64,000 nucleotides of DNA from Panopea generosa (Eukaryota > Mollusca > Bivalvia > Adapedonta > Hiatellidae). The position numbers were made by a program, and so were the translations under genes. The notes beneath the pieces are model-generated. The model saw nothing but the letters and a program-made list of their open reading frames with translations, was not told where the DNA came from and ran no database searches. How positions within the stretch are numbered: position 1 is the first letter of the stretch; each line of letters opens with the position of its first letter. This document shows positions 23,532-34,420 of the stretch, one piece after another. Location of the stretch: contig CM055905.1 of NCBI GenBank assembly GCA_029582155.1, positions 3,833,920 to 3,897,919 of the forward strand, given 5' to 3'.

Positions 23532-23973
23532 TTAAGCAACAATTTCTTATCCTTCTATATATTAAATCCTTGCCTATATTTTTTCTTTAATCGCCAGTAT
23601 TAAATAAATTGAGGATTTTACATTCTCGCTCATTTACTATTTATTTAACAGATCACCTCTATGAAAACTGACAGAAAATTGGGCATTAATGGTTTCATAT
23701 AACACAACGTTTCAAAATAACAACATTTAACCATGACAAATCAATGGCATTTACATATTCAGGAAAGTTCAGCATTTTACATAAGGCGAATTATTAAGAA
23801 AACGACGAGTGTAATGAATTAGGATTGACATTACCTTATGTTAGTAAAAAAATATGTTGGGTTTATTACACTCCTGCATCACAGTGAATTATGTGATAAT
23901 CAAATTTCATTCCATGCATGTACAAATCAAAAATGTAAAAGACAGACTTTTTTTTAAATGAAATAACAATCAT

Positions 23974-25190
23974 GACAATGTATTTGGTTTGAATTGTGTG
24001 AAATGCATTTCTGATGATTGGCTGAAATTTTCAAGGTTTTATCTTTAATGTTTTTAAGAACAATTAGAATCAATGGCCAAAATCTGGCTGTTTTTGGTTG
24101 TTATGATGTTGCACTTGGAAAATACTCTTTTTTTGAAGAGTAATTTCTTCATAAAATCAAATGATATATTAGAATTTAAATTCATTCCAATAATGACAAT
24201 TTCATCCTGATAATTTTGATATAAAGTTCATAGCTGTTCAAACTTAGGTAAGATATGTTAGTTGATGTAAAAGTTGTACTTCGTTATAGCTTTTCTCTCA
24301 TTGTTACCTAAGCTTCATTATGCTTTGGAAAAACAAGCAATTAAATTGTTATTCTTTACTGTTATAATGCATTTGTATATCCTTATAATGGTTCAAGAAC
24401 AAAATCCAAGACTGGATGTTTTATTTTCTTATAAAAAAAATGTTATCCAAGTTTTAAGACCGAAATAATTTGTTTCCCAAAACTTGTAGTGTCCGTAACC
24501 AGCCTACAATCTCAAGGATTAAAGTAAGCTATACTCTCAAACAATGTTTCTGGCACAAGCCTCTTAGATGAAGACTTAAAATATAAAAAGTTTCAATCTG
24601 TAGATAATAAACTGTCTGAGTGATGGGATCAAACAGGTTACGGACATTACAAAAAAGCTATAGTATCCGTAACCCTTAATTTATAGCCTCATTTCATTGC
24701 TGTGTCAATAGTAAAAAATTCAAGTTCAAGTATGTCAGGTATGTTTGTGTTCTTACACCATTATTCCTTTTGGAACTTAAAGACATTTAGATGATACAAA
24801 TACTAACTGACAATTGATTGCATCTGATTTTTGATTGCATCATTTTCCTAATCAGCAGAACATTATATTCACTTTTCATTTGACTAAAAAACTTGCCCAT
24901 GATGATCTAATAATTATCAGCAGCAGATATTTACACAATATGAAAAAGATAAAACCAAAAGAACTCGTATAACAACAGAAATTGGGAAGAATTTTCTAAG
25001 ATTAAAATGGTAAGTGATCCGTAACCTTGAAATGAATAGGACAGTTAATTAAGTATTGATTGAAATCTCTACGGTCTCTACCACCCATGGATCTTCCCCA
25101 ACTGACTGCTATGGACAGGTTTGACTGTATTACTTTAATTGTATGTATCACTCTGCAGAAAGTGGTGATATGTTGGACTAGAAATAGAAG
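23974..25190. other. Spacer to the right of the palindrome, with recurrent GTCCGTAAC motif
   Basis: The string GTAGTGTCCGTAACC or a near form occurs at about 24487 and 24664; shorter forms occur at 25016 (GATCCGTAACC) and 25805 (GTAGTGTCCATAAC). No other structure is evident. Confidence 0.4.
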
Positions 25191-25760
25191 AAGTACATAA
25201 ATGGACACAGATGGCTTCACATCTTAGTACATTAAGGCAAGAAATGGAATAGACATAATACTTTGAGATATATTCAAAAAGTGACAAGAAACCATTTTTG
25301 AGATTAGCCATTGTAAAGAAAGCAGTCATTAGTAACAGGAAAGCAATTGGAACTGTCCTTGGCATTTTTCATCAATGTGAAGAAATATTCCAATTAGAGT
25401 CTACAGATTTGCAAATCAGATGTATATATACAAGAGAAAGACCTAAAAATCAAATAAATTTATACATTTAAAACGACTAGAAAAAATTGCTTTGTAAGAA
25501 GTGCAGGATCAGATTACAATCTGCTCATCAGAAATCTAGTCTGATATTGACTAGCATGCTCATCTGGAATTGGCCAATGTGAGAATACACAATACTGTCC
25601 ACCATGGGCAGACAGTAGTGAGGATGTTGAAGATTTTGCCTTGACCGGGCACAGATAACCAGAGACATGATATCCAAGAACCTCCCAAAGAGATAAATAG
25701 TTGGGATGAAACTAGAGAATGGATAAACTGGACTTATGATGTTTAAACTGTTTCAAATGT
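25191..25760 (+). pseudogene. Broken coding-like relic, family unknown
   Basis: A plus-strand frame around 25270-25470 reads like real protein (for example FLRLAIVKKAVISNRKAIGT and GIFHQCEEIF). A second patch near 25680-25735 has EPPKEINSWDETREWINWTY. The region has several breaks and no good splice sites at the patch edges. I cannot name the family. It may be a decayed host gene or part of an old element, and is left as a fossil. A minus-strand ORF with a hydrophobic start (25135-25365) overlaps and looks like its shadow. Confidence 0.3.
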
Positions 25761-26099
25761 ACATACAGGAAAAATTATTACACATTTTTTAAATATTTTT
25801 TTTTTGTAGTGTCCATAACTATTTAATACAGTAACTTAATGTTTTATTTAAAACTGAGTGTTTATTTAACATTCACTGTTACATATGTGTTTTGGGTAAA
25901 AGTTCATATTCATTGCATAGTATGATACTGATGTTTGTATGATCTGCTTTTAAAATATTCAAATGTTTATGACAAACTTATGTTAATAATACCATCTTAA
26001 GGTTTCATTTATATTTGTAAAGTTTTGCAGCTATATCTTTAATTAATATCAACTCGTAATAATTATTTGAATTGATTATAATGTTTGTTCACAAATACG

Positions 26100-27360
26100 T
26101 TCTCGCAATAGTGAATTTGATTTTGTTTTGATGCAGGAATTTTATGAAACTTGCTAGAATGCATCATTACCAATTGCTGATGCGCATATTGTCTTTGTGT
26201 TCCAGTTCGAAGATTTTTTTTCACGGGTTATGGCCCTTTGATTGTCGGTGACCAATTTCTTGTCCGCACTATTTCTCTACAACCCCATGTTGGAATTTTA
26301 TGTAACTTGCTAGGATGCATCACTACCAAGTGGATATGAGCATATTGTCTTTGTGTTTCGGTTCGATGATTTTTCATTGAGTTATGGCCCTATTATTGAG
26401 TCTGTGACCAAATTATTGTCTTTGTGTTCCAGTTCGAAGATTTTTTTTCACGGGTTATGGCCCTTTGATTGTCTGTGACCAATTTCTTGTCTGCACTATT
26501 TCTCTACAACCCCATGTTGGAATTTTATGAAACTTGCTAGGATGCATCACTACCAAGTGGAGATGTGTATAATATCTTTGTTCTGGTTCGATGATTTTTC
26601 ACGGCGTTATGGCCCTTTCATTGAGTCTGTGACCAAATTCTTGTCCGCACTATTTCTCTACAACCCCATGTTGGAATTTTATGAAACTTGCTAGGATGCA
26701 TCACTACCAAGTGGAGATGTGAATAATATCTTTTTGTTCCGGTTCGTAATTTTTCATGGAGTTACAGCCTTTTAATTGAGTATGTGACCAAATTCTTGTC
26801 CGCGCTATTTCTCTACAACCTCAGGTTGGAATTTTATGAAACTTGCTAGGATGCATCATTACAAAGTACAGATGTGCATATTGTCTTTGTGTTCTGGTTC
26901 GATGATTTTCCACGGAGTTATGGCCCTTTGATTCTGTCTGTGACCAAATTTTTGTTTGCGCTATTACTCTACTACCTCAGGTTGGAATTTTATGAAACTT
27001 GTTTTACATGCTTGTCATACATAGCCGCATCCGTCTGCCCGTCCCCAAATACTTGTCCAGGCTATTTTTCTAGAACCAATGATTGAAATTTTATGAAACT
27101 AGCTATGATGTATCATTAACAAGTGGAGATATGCATACTTTCTTAGTGTTTACGTTTGATGATTTTTTACAGAGTTGTGACCCTTAGATTGCATCCATTA
27201 CCAAATACTTGTCCTCTCCATTTCTCATTCTAGTAGCTAGAATTTTATGAAACTTGCCAGGAAGCATCACTACCAAGTCAAGAGTGTGTGTATTGTCTTT
27301 GTGTTTTATTTCTATGATTTTTCACAGAGTTATGGCCTTTTGATTCTGTCCATTACCACA
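26100..27360. repeat. Tandem repeat of ~170-bp units, about 7 diverged copies
   Basis: Each unit runs GGAATTTTATGAAACTTGCT, AGGATGCATCACTACCAAGT, GGAGATGTGCATATTGTC, TTTGTGTTCCGGTTCGATGA, TTTTTCACGGAGTTATGGCC, CTTTGATTGAGTCTGTGACC, AAATTCTTGTCCGCACTATT. Later units (after 27000) are more diverged. One unit near 26410 is truncated. Confidence 0.92.
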
Positions 27361-27956
27361 CAGCATTGTTTTGATTTTCAAGAACATGGAAATGCAATGA
27401 GACTTGGAACATGAATAATGCAGTAGAGGTCAATGTGTGGCGGTGCAGAGTGAAGAACCAAACATCTCTTCCAAACATTATCTTCACTTTACACCCCATT
27501 TCCCTTTACAAACAATACAGCTACTACTCAATCAAGCACTTGTTCAGGGAGCATCCATTGGTTCCACCAATATCTTGTATTAACTTTAGACCCACTACTT
27601 CAATATAAAAAAAACACTGTTGTGGTGTTTAGTTAACCTTCATTTTTGACCCCAAGTGCAACACAATTGTGCCCTTTATTGTGTTTTATCTGATTGGGTT
27701 CTATAATTCTACTACTCAGAATCATGTAGCATATTTTTTCCAAATGACCTTGAGTTTGACCTCAAGAGATAGTCATAAAACATTTTAAGTTTTTCATTTG
27801 TCTACGTTTTGTTGAAACGGTATTATCAAGCGCAACTTTGTTTATGACTGTGTTATAAGCAGACAGAGAAGCAAAGGAGCTAGTTACAATATATGTATTC
27901 TAAATACCTATGTATACTTTATTCTATCATGTCATTGCATTCATTACTGTTAATTA
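27361..27956. other. Spacer, nothing recognised
   Basis: Contains a 65-codon ORF (27411-27608) without recognisable motifs or splice context. Nothing else can be supported. Confidence 0.4.
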
Positions 27957-28205
27957 ACTGCCTGCCTGATAAACATAGGTTTATCACGTTATTGCAACGC
28001 ACATGACGTCTTTGTGTATACTTCTACATTTCAATCTGGACTGAACTACTTTTAACCCTCCTTAAAATGAATAAAAAACAAACTAGAAATATTGACATGA
28101 TAAATTGAATTCCATGTAAGTGTCTTAATAGTATCAACTTAAGCAGAGCCTCGTCCTGTGTTTTTTCTAGGCCTCATATGATAAAGTTGATAATATTAGA
28201 CACTA
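27957..28205 (-). mobile_element. Dispersed element family J, copy with one 22-bp unit
   Basis: Left end CTGCCTGCCTGATAAACATA and right part GCAGAGCCTCGTCCTGTGTT then AAAGTTGATAATATTAGACA. The element recurs in opposite orientation at 39930-41013. Here the segment 28002-28023 (CATGACGTCTTTGTGTATAC plus TT) is a single 22-bp unit. In the other copy that unit is amplified into a long array. Confidence 0.85.
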
Positions 28206-28884
28206 ACAAGGTATTCTCTATATACTAGCCCCTGCTCTCAGAAGCATGCAGCTAGCGCGGATTTATGGGATGACTTTGACCTTGACCTCAGCAAAATGAT
28301 AACCATAGCCTTCAGAGTGTTATGGTTTTGTGTTTGCTTCGTTTCTGTGATAATGTTTTGCCTGGATTAACCATTACTTGGTCCATAATTGTATAACGTG
28401 TGATATTACTTAAAACCGTTTTGTTTAACAGCATATTAAGCATTACACATATGTTTTGTATGTGTGAATATGCAAAACCATTTTGGCTTGTTTTGGAACT
28501 CCATGCACTTACAAACATATAAACGTCCAATCAAAATGGTCAAAATGTGGACAATATTACCTTTGGGTCAATTAAATATAACACTGAAATAAACAAATCA
28601 TTACTGTAAGCAAAATATCACATTTATAAGTGAAAGTTTGTCCGAAGATCACTCATTTTCGGCAATTACAAATTTACAAATTTAAAAATAAATTTTATAA
28701 AAATGTGATCAATTTATAGTAAAATTTGAAAAAAAGATATAAACCTTGTAATAGATTCATTACTTAGACTGAACTGTTTTGTTTTAATTCTTTTGAGCAT
28801 GATCAACTTTAATTGCCATCTCAATCCGCACATACTTTGATTAATGAAATTTAATACATAATTTAATTGATTGAATATTAAGCA
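28206..28884. other. Spacer, nothing recognised
   Basis: AT-rich. A 72-codon minus-strand ORF (28312-28530) has no motif that I recognise. Confidence 0.4.
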
Positions 28885-29142
28885 TCATTTTTTCGCCATC
28901 GAGGGCTAACAGGCGATCAGTTAACCTTACCACAGTTTCCTGGGATCCTGAAAGGTTAACCAGTACTCGAGCATACCCCATCTCCGCAAGTAACTGATAA
29001 CTTTCCCACTTGAGTCAGTGGTGAGAGATCAATATTACAATGTCATATATCAGTCATCACGGAGACTGTTGCCGGATTCAAACTCACGACCCCTGGATTG
29101 ATAGTCAGACACGTAACCGACTGAACTATTCGGGCCTGGCAC
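28885..29142 (-). mobile_element. SINE family A (tRNA-derived), near full length
   Basis: Read on the minus strand: head GGCCCGAATAGTTCAGTCGG with an A-box-like core, B-box-like GTGAGTTTGAATCCGGCAAC, body CACTGACTCAAGTGGGAAAG and TTACTTGCGGAGATGGGGTA, tail CTGTTAGCCCTCGATGGC then ATGATGCTTAATATTC. Other copies: 49395-49600, 50370-50670, 55260-55512, 60878-61160 and a fragment at 36440-36560. Confidence 0.88.
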
Positions 29143-29289
29143 ATAATTTAAATATTTGTGACATTATGTACTGCTGATATACAAAAAACACAAAACACTA
29201 CCAGAACAAACAACTTATAGGTTAGAGTAAATATACCCCTTATTAATGTTCATTATTGCTTGGGTTGCATTTTATGTAACTTATTTCAG

Positions 29290-29712
29290 ATGGATGTAGG
29301 AAAAAAGCAAAGAGGGGGAGCTCAAGATGCACAATTCCTGAAAATGGTCTCAGTAATCAACCGGACATACATGTACCAACACCCAATTCTAACCACCAAT
29401 CAAACCAGTGTAGTCCAATTTCATATAATGAAGAAAATTCTCCTACTGAAAATTTCCAGAACAGTGCTTCAATGGACCAGCTGTCACCCATCGATAATTC
29501 TAGTGTCAATGATTCAACCAATTACACACAGTCTTCTCCAAGTCCTGCAGGAAGAGTCGGAACGGGTTTGCAGAACATAGACTGGAACAGACAAATAACT
29601 ACAGGTATACCCAGCACTTCCACATAACAGTACCACAATGTTTACCACCAGAGTGATCATGCACGCCCGGGAGATGAAGCAGACGACATACCCATGGACA
29701 TGGGATTATTAG
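29290..29712 (+). pseudogene. Candidate exon of an unidentified S/N/P-rich protein, one in-frame stop
   Basis: Preceded by an acceptor (TTATTTCAG) and followed by a consensus donor (AG/GTAAGA at 29713). The frame starting at 29292 reads GCRKKAKRGSSR, then a Ser/Asn/Pro-rich stretch (SPISYNEENSPTENFQNSAS, DQLSPIDNSSVNDSTNYTQS), then AGRVGTGLQNIDWNRQITTG. A TAA at 29625-29627 interrupts it, after which the frame continues as QYHNVYHQSDHARPGDEADD and IPMDMGLL to the donor. An alternative donor at 29605 (ACAG/GTATAC) would splice before the stop. The basic patch followed by low-complexity sequence suggests a nuclear protein, but no DNA-binding domain is seen. A 92-aa ORF in another frame overlaps and is judged a shadow. 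Confidence 0.35.
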
Positions 29713-29938
29713 GTAAGAAGCAATTTATACGAGCATGATATGATGATGAAGGAGATATCTTAGTATGATATTAAGAGCTGCCCCTTAGATTTTACTTGTA
29801 GAAAAATAGATTACGAAGTGTGAATGTTGAAGAAATTTATATTATGTTTTCATAATACTATTAATACTAGATATAAGAAAGTACATCCTTTTTAACATTC
29901 AATAGACAATATAAAGGCATTTGTTTAAACTTGTTTTA

Positions 29939-30195
29939 CAAGGGCTCCTTTCACTAACCTTCATAAGTCTTAACATTTCCGTATGTACAAACTGTGACAC
30001 CCAGGAACGTTTCATTTGCGCAGTATTTTTGCAAATTTTAAAAATAATACTATTTACAAGGCTTACGAAAGCTTGTACAATGATGTAAGCGAAACACTTT
30101 ATTTAAAAAAGAATCTCCCCATGATTTTTTTTCATTAATTCATATTTTACACTTGGAAGTTTGTAAACTTACGAACGTTAGTGAAACGGGTCCAC
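29939..30195. mobile_element. Foldback element with GTTTCACTAAC-type ends
   Basis: The left end GGCTCCTTTCACTAACCTTC and right end TACGAACGTTAGTGAAACGG are diverged inverted copies. No coding capacity. Confidence 0.6.
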
Positions 30196-30199
30196 GGAT

Positions 30200-30340
30200 C
30201 GCAAGAAAATATTAATGCTTGCTCAGAAGTCGTGGGTTTAAGCCAAGCTCATTTGTCACGTACTGGATGTCTTCCTTACCAAAAAAGCTGAATGCTATAT
30301 ATAAATTGTAATATGGCGTTAAATCTCATTATATTTTTTT
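30200..30340 (+). mobile_element. SINE fragment (B box and GGCGTTAAA tail)
   Basis: B-box-like GTCGTGGGTTTAAGCC is followed by CTGGATGTCTTCCTTACCAA and a tail AATATGGCGTTAAATCTCAT. The tRNA head is missing or decayed. Confidence 0.55.
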
Positions 30341-30676
30341 TTTCAAAAAAAGAAACAATCAGACAGGGATTGCATGATATCATATCAATCAGGGCTGTTT
30401 ATAGTGCAATAAGATTGATCAGTTGTACAATTATTCCCTTAACTGTTGAGTGTAGAGTAGGTAGCTAACTTGACTCGGCTGAGCATTTAACTCACAATTA
30501 CCCACGTGCCATGCTGACACTCTACCACACAGACACTGATGTTCCTGTATATGATGAGAACATTAATTTTATCTATAAATTGCATTTTCTTTTCACTCCC
30601 ACTCTTAGACTAGTTCTGATTGACGATAATTACATTCTAAATATTTGTAACAGCTGATTCTAAGGCGATGATTCAT
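30341..30676. other. Spacer with a duplicated splice-acceptor-like tract
   Basis: ATCTATAAATTGCATTTTCT at about 30569 closely matches ATCTATAAATTGTATTTTCT at about 30953, just before the acceptor of the next exon candidate. A tRNA-like stretch at 30460-30540 on the minus strand may be another SINE scrap. Confidence 0.35.
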
Positions 30677-30905
30677 TGAACTCGACTGCGTTTCACAAAA
30701 AATGTACTACAAAATTATACGTAAACGTAAACCAACAATTATTCGTAATCTTTAATATCCATCCAAAATTGGCTCAAATCATGCAGAGAATGATATATTT
30801 CTGGAAATACAACCATTTTAAATGTTAATCAGAATTTAAACATTTCACAAAAAAAATGTCAAATTTACTTACGGCGATTTCTATTATGTAAAACGTGGCC
30901 CAGAA
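30677..30905. mobile_element. Foldback element with GTTTCACAAA-type end
   Basis: The left end CTGCGTTTCACAAAAAATGT and right end TTATGTAAAACGTGGCCCAG are diverged inverted copies. Confidence 0.5.
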
Positions 30906-30979
30906 CAGTTTTCAATTATTCTATATCTTGTAATGAAGGGTATAATATTTTATATCTATAAATTGTATTTTCTTTTCAG

Positions 30980-31076
30980 TATGGATCAACTCGAAAATGG
31001 ACTAGAAATGTCTAATGATGTAAAACAAATAGACCCAGAATATTTGTTGTCGTCCAACGTTGATTCACAGAACTGA
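30980..31076 (+). CDS. Candidate terminal exon, 31-residue reading frame
   Basis: After the acceptor TTTTCTTTTCAG, an ATG at 30981 opens MDQLENGLEMSNDVKQIDPE and ends at TGA 31074-31076. The tail is acidic, as is the exon at 29290-29712, but joining the two at their best splice sites leaves this frame (it gives VWINSKMD then a stop). The pairing is therefore doubtful, and the peptide may belong to another transcript or to none. Confidence 0.25.
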
Positions 31077-31240
31077 AAGTTTTCAAATAATTGTACAAGA
31101 TGATGTTGTAGAATGTAATGTGTCAGTATTGCAGATTAATAGACATAAACTTGCACCAATCTCCAATACTTGTGGAGTGGTTTGTATGCACGAAAAGTCC
31201 AGAGGAGAACACATTTTTATTGAGTAATGGTTAGCCAAGG

Positions 31241-32941
31241 GAAACATCTGAGGTGCACAAGCACGACGGTGATAGTCTCGCATCATGAAGCAGTTTGAGA
31301 TTGGCGGCCATAAATATGAAACATCTGAGGTGCACAAGCACGACGGAGATAGCGTCGCATCTTGAAGCAGTTTGAGGTTGGTGGCCATCAATATGAAACA
31401 TCTGAGGTGCACAAGCACGACAGTGATAGCCTCGCATCATGAAGCGGTTTAAGGTTGGCGGCCATCAATATGAAACATCTGAGGTGCACAAGCAAGACAG
31501 TGATAGTCTCGAATCATGAAGCGGTTTAAGGTTGGCGGCCATCAATATGAAACATCTGAGGTGCACAAGCACGACAGTGATAGTCTCGAATCATGAAGCG
31601 GTTTGAGGTTGGTGGCCATAAATATGAAACATCTGAGGTGCACAAGCACGACGGTGATAGCCTCGCATCTTGAAGCAGTTTGAGGTTGGTGGCCATAAAT
31701 ATGAAACATCTGAGGTGCACAAGCACGATGGTGATAGCCTCGCATCATGAAGCGGTTTGAGGTTGGTGGCCATAAATATGAAACATCTGAGGTGCACAAG
31801 CACGACGGAGATAGCCTCGCATCATGAAGCGGTTTGAGGTTGGTGGCCATAAATATGAAACATCTGAGGTGCACAAGCACGACGGTGACAGTCTCGCATC
31901 ATGAAGCGGTTTGAGGTTGGTGGCCATAAATATGAAACATCTGAGGTGCACAAGCACGACGGTGATAGCCTCGCATCATGAAGCGGTTTGAGGTTGGCGG
32001 CCATAAATATGAAACATCTGAGGTGCACAAGCACGACGGTGATAGCCTCGCATCATGAAGCGGTTTGAGGTTGGCGGCCATCAATATGAAACATCTGAGG
32101 TGCACAAGCACGACGGTGATAGCCTCGCATCATGAAGCGGTTTGAGGTTGGCGGCCATCAATATGAAACATCTGAGGTGCACAAGCACGACGGAGATAGC
32201 CTCGCATCATGAAGCGGTTTGAGGTTGGTGGCCATCAATATGAAACATCTGAGGTGCACAAGCAAGACAGTGATAATCTCGAATCATGAAGCGGTTTGAG
32301 GTTGGTGGCCATAAATATGAAACATCTGAGGTGCACAAGCAAGACAGTGATAGCCTCGCATCATGAAGCGGTTTAAGGTTGGCGGCCATCAATATGAAAC
32401 ATCTGAGGTGCACAAGCACGACAGTGATAGCCTCGCATCATGAAGCGGTTTAAGGTTGGCGGCCATCAATATGAAACATCTGAGGTGCATAAGCAAGACA
32501 GTGATAGCCTCGCATCATGAAGCAGTTTGAGGTTGGTGGCCATAAATATGAAACATCTGAGGTGCACAAGCAAGACAGTGATAGTCTCGCATCATGAAGC
32601 AGTTTGAGGTTGGCGGCCATCAATATGAAACATCTGAGGTGCACAAGCACTATGGTGAAAGCCTCGCATCATGAAGCAGTTTGAGGTTGGCGGCCATCAA
32701 TATGAAACATCTGAGGTGCACAAGCACTACGGTGAAAGCCTCGCATCATAAAGCGGTTTGAGGTTGGCGGCCATTAATATGAAACATCTGAGGTGCACAA
32801 GCACTACGGTGAAAGCCTCGCATCATGAAGCGGTTTGAGGTTGGCGGCCATTAATATGAAACATCTGAGGTGCACAAGCACGACAGTGATAGTCTCGCTT
32901 CATGAAGTGGTTTGAGGCTGGTGGCCATAAATATGAAACAT
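31241..32941. repeat. 77-bp tandem array, about 22 units
   Basis: Unit: GAAACATCTGAGGTGCACAA, GCACGACGGTGATAGCCTCG, CATCATGAAGCGGTTTGAGG, TTGGCGGCCATCAATAT. Variants (ACGACGG, AAGACAG, ACTACGG) cluster in neighbouring units, which indicates local duplication. The many 64-112 aa minus-strand ORFs come from a stop-poor period of 77 bp read in three frames. Confidence 0.97.
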
Positions 32942-34007
32942 CATATATCTGCTTAGCATGTCAAGACATGTACCAGCCAACTTTATTTTTTCATGTTTTT
33001 CATTTATATATATTGTAGTTACAATTATTTTTCACCAAAAGCAAACTAACATCTAACTACACAGTTAGGCCCCATTTTGCCACGCTTAAAAAAATGTCCT
33101 TTCTAATTTGGTTTTGAAATATTTTCAAAATGGTTCATAGTGGTTGTGATTTCTTGCTGCAGATGAGTAGAGCAAAAACCGGCATAGCATATACTTCGAT
33201 AAGACATTACTGGTGTTAGAAAAGTGACTTTTATAGGATCTCAACATATGCATGTAATTATGAGCATTTAAAAATCTTAGAGCGTCACTGCACCCCTTTA
33301 AAAAAACAAGCTGGTTCACCTACCACTTATTGTACATTTTTGTGTGGGGATACATTCCTGCTATGAAGAAAATACTTTAAAAAATTCTACGTGGAATTTT
33401 TTACCATAGAAACCTCATCTTTACAGAACAAAATTTAACTGTGTAGTGAGGCCTTAAAGTGTTGGGCTGTAATATGTTGATCATGTATAATAGTTTTCTG
33501 TGTAGTAAGTAGCAGGTGTTTCTTGGGAAAATCATCTCAACTGTTAGTATAGTATTGATGAAATCCGTATATAGATGGGCCTTTATCTTTCGTTTGTTTA
33601 TAAAGTCATTATGAAATTAGATATGCGTGGGGTAAATTGAAAAACCATATATCAGAATTGGGGGGGGGGGGGGGAGACCCCTGTTCCCTGGATCTCTTAA
33701 AGTAATGACCATTGTTCCTCAAATCCCCAAAAGTATTTGCCAATGAACCTCACAGTGGAGCCCCGTTTCAGGTCAGCATTGTAAGTGTATATTTAAATAA
33801 TGTCCCCCTCATTTCATTTTCTTCTTTTTCCTATATGAATATGTTTTATTTGCCATCTTGTTTTTTTGTAAATAATTTGTTGTTGGCAAGGGCCGATTTT
33901 AATGTTGGATTACTTGTGGCCCAGTCCTTTTGCTATTTCATGTATACAAAAAAAGGCAATACAAGATTTAAGTAAACCATATGTATTCAATAAAACAGAA
34001 CAAACAT
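32942..34007. other. Spacer with a long poly-G tract
   Basis: A run of 15 G lies near 33660-33674. The ORFs at 33125-33319 (minus) and 33712-33975 (plus) show no motif or splice support. Nothing else was found. Confidence 0.45.
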
Positions 34008-34340
34008 TTTTAGCTCTACTGACCAAAGGCCAGCAGAGTTATATAACCATAACATCAAGACGAGTTCTTGAACCAGCGTCATTCTACCACAAAGGCCTAG
34101 ACCTTAGATATTTTACATGTAGCATTGCATGGAGGTCCTGTAAAAGATTGTTGAAGTCGGGTCCCTGGGGTCAAATTTGGGGCTGCCACAGGGGTCACTG
34201 TTTTACATAGAGTTATATAGTGAACATGTTGTAGACGCGATAACAATAATTTTCATTGAATCTTAACCAAACTCCTATAGCAAATATATAACCACAAGAT
34301 CTCAGATGACGTATTGAACTAGTGTGATTCAACCACAAAT
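34008..34340 (+). repeat. Dispersed repeat family F (TTTTAGCTCTACTGRCCAAAG start)
   Basis: Begins TTTTTAGCTCTACTGACCAA then AGGCCAGCAGAGTTATATAA. An inverted relative ends at 44165 with GGCCTTTGGCCTGTAGAGCT. Both extend a few hundred bases with poorer similarity. Confidence 0.55.
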
Positions 34341-34420
34341 GCCCCCGCCACATGGCTTATAAGACATTTTAAGTAAAAATTTTAAAAACAATTTCTCTGA
34401 TAGTTCTAGGCCTAGACCTT

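Larger units (their letters stand above)
6057..23973. repeat. Giant imperfect palindrome (~17.9 kb), foldback-like, arms ~8.8 kb
   Basis: The left arm (6057 to about 14854) reappears as its reverse complement in the right arm (about 15833 to 23973), with a spacer of about 1 kb. Arm contents are in mirror order: an end segment, a TTAA-flanked 1.07-kb element, an 80-bp tandem array, a 20-bp tandem array holding a SINE, then AT-rich unique sequence. Non-array parts look only a few percent diverged by eye. Each arm has private insertions (left: 6273-6351 and 11295-11857; right: 16675-17026), so the arms are not simple mirror copies. Drosophila FB and Galileo elements also have long terminal inverted repeats made of tandem repeats. 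No transposase ORF and no clear target duplication are visible. A segmental inverted duplication, or an assembly join of two haplotypes, is the main alternative. Confidence 0.9.

Noticed and set aside
29260-29580. 106-aa plus-strand ORF starting at 29260-29290
   Set aside because: A different frame of the same segment has much more protein-like composition and continues to the donor at 29713, so this one is taken as a shadow.
31083-32650. Minus-strand ORFs with repeated MLVHLRCFIFMATNLKPLHD peptides
   Set aside because: By-product of the stop-poor 77-bp unit; no start context, splice signals or flanking coding sequence.
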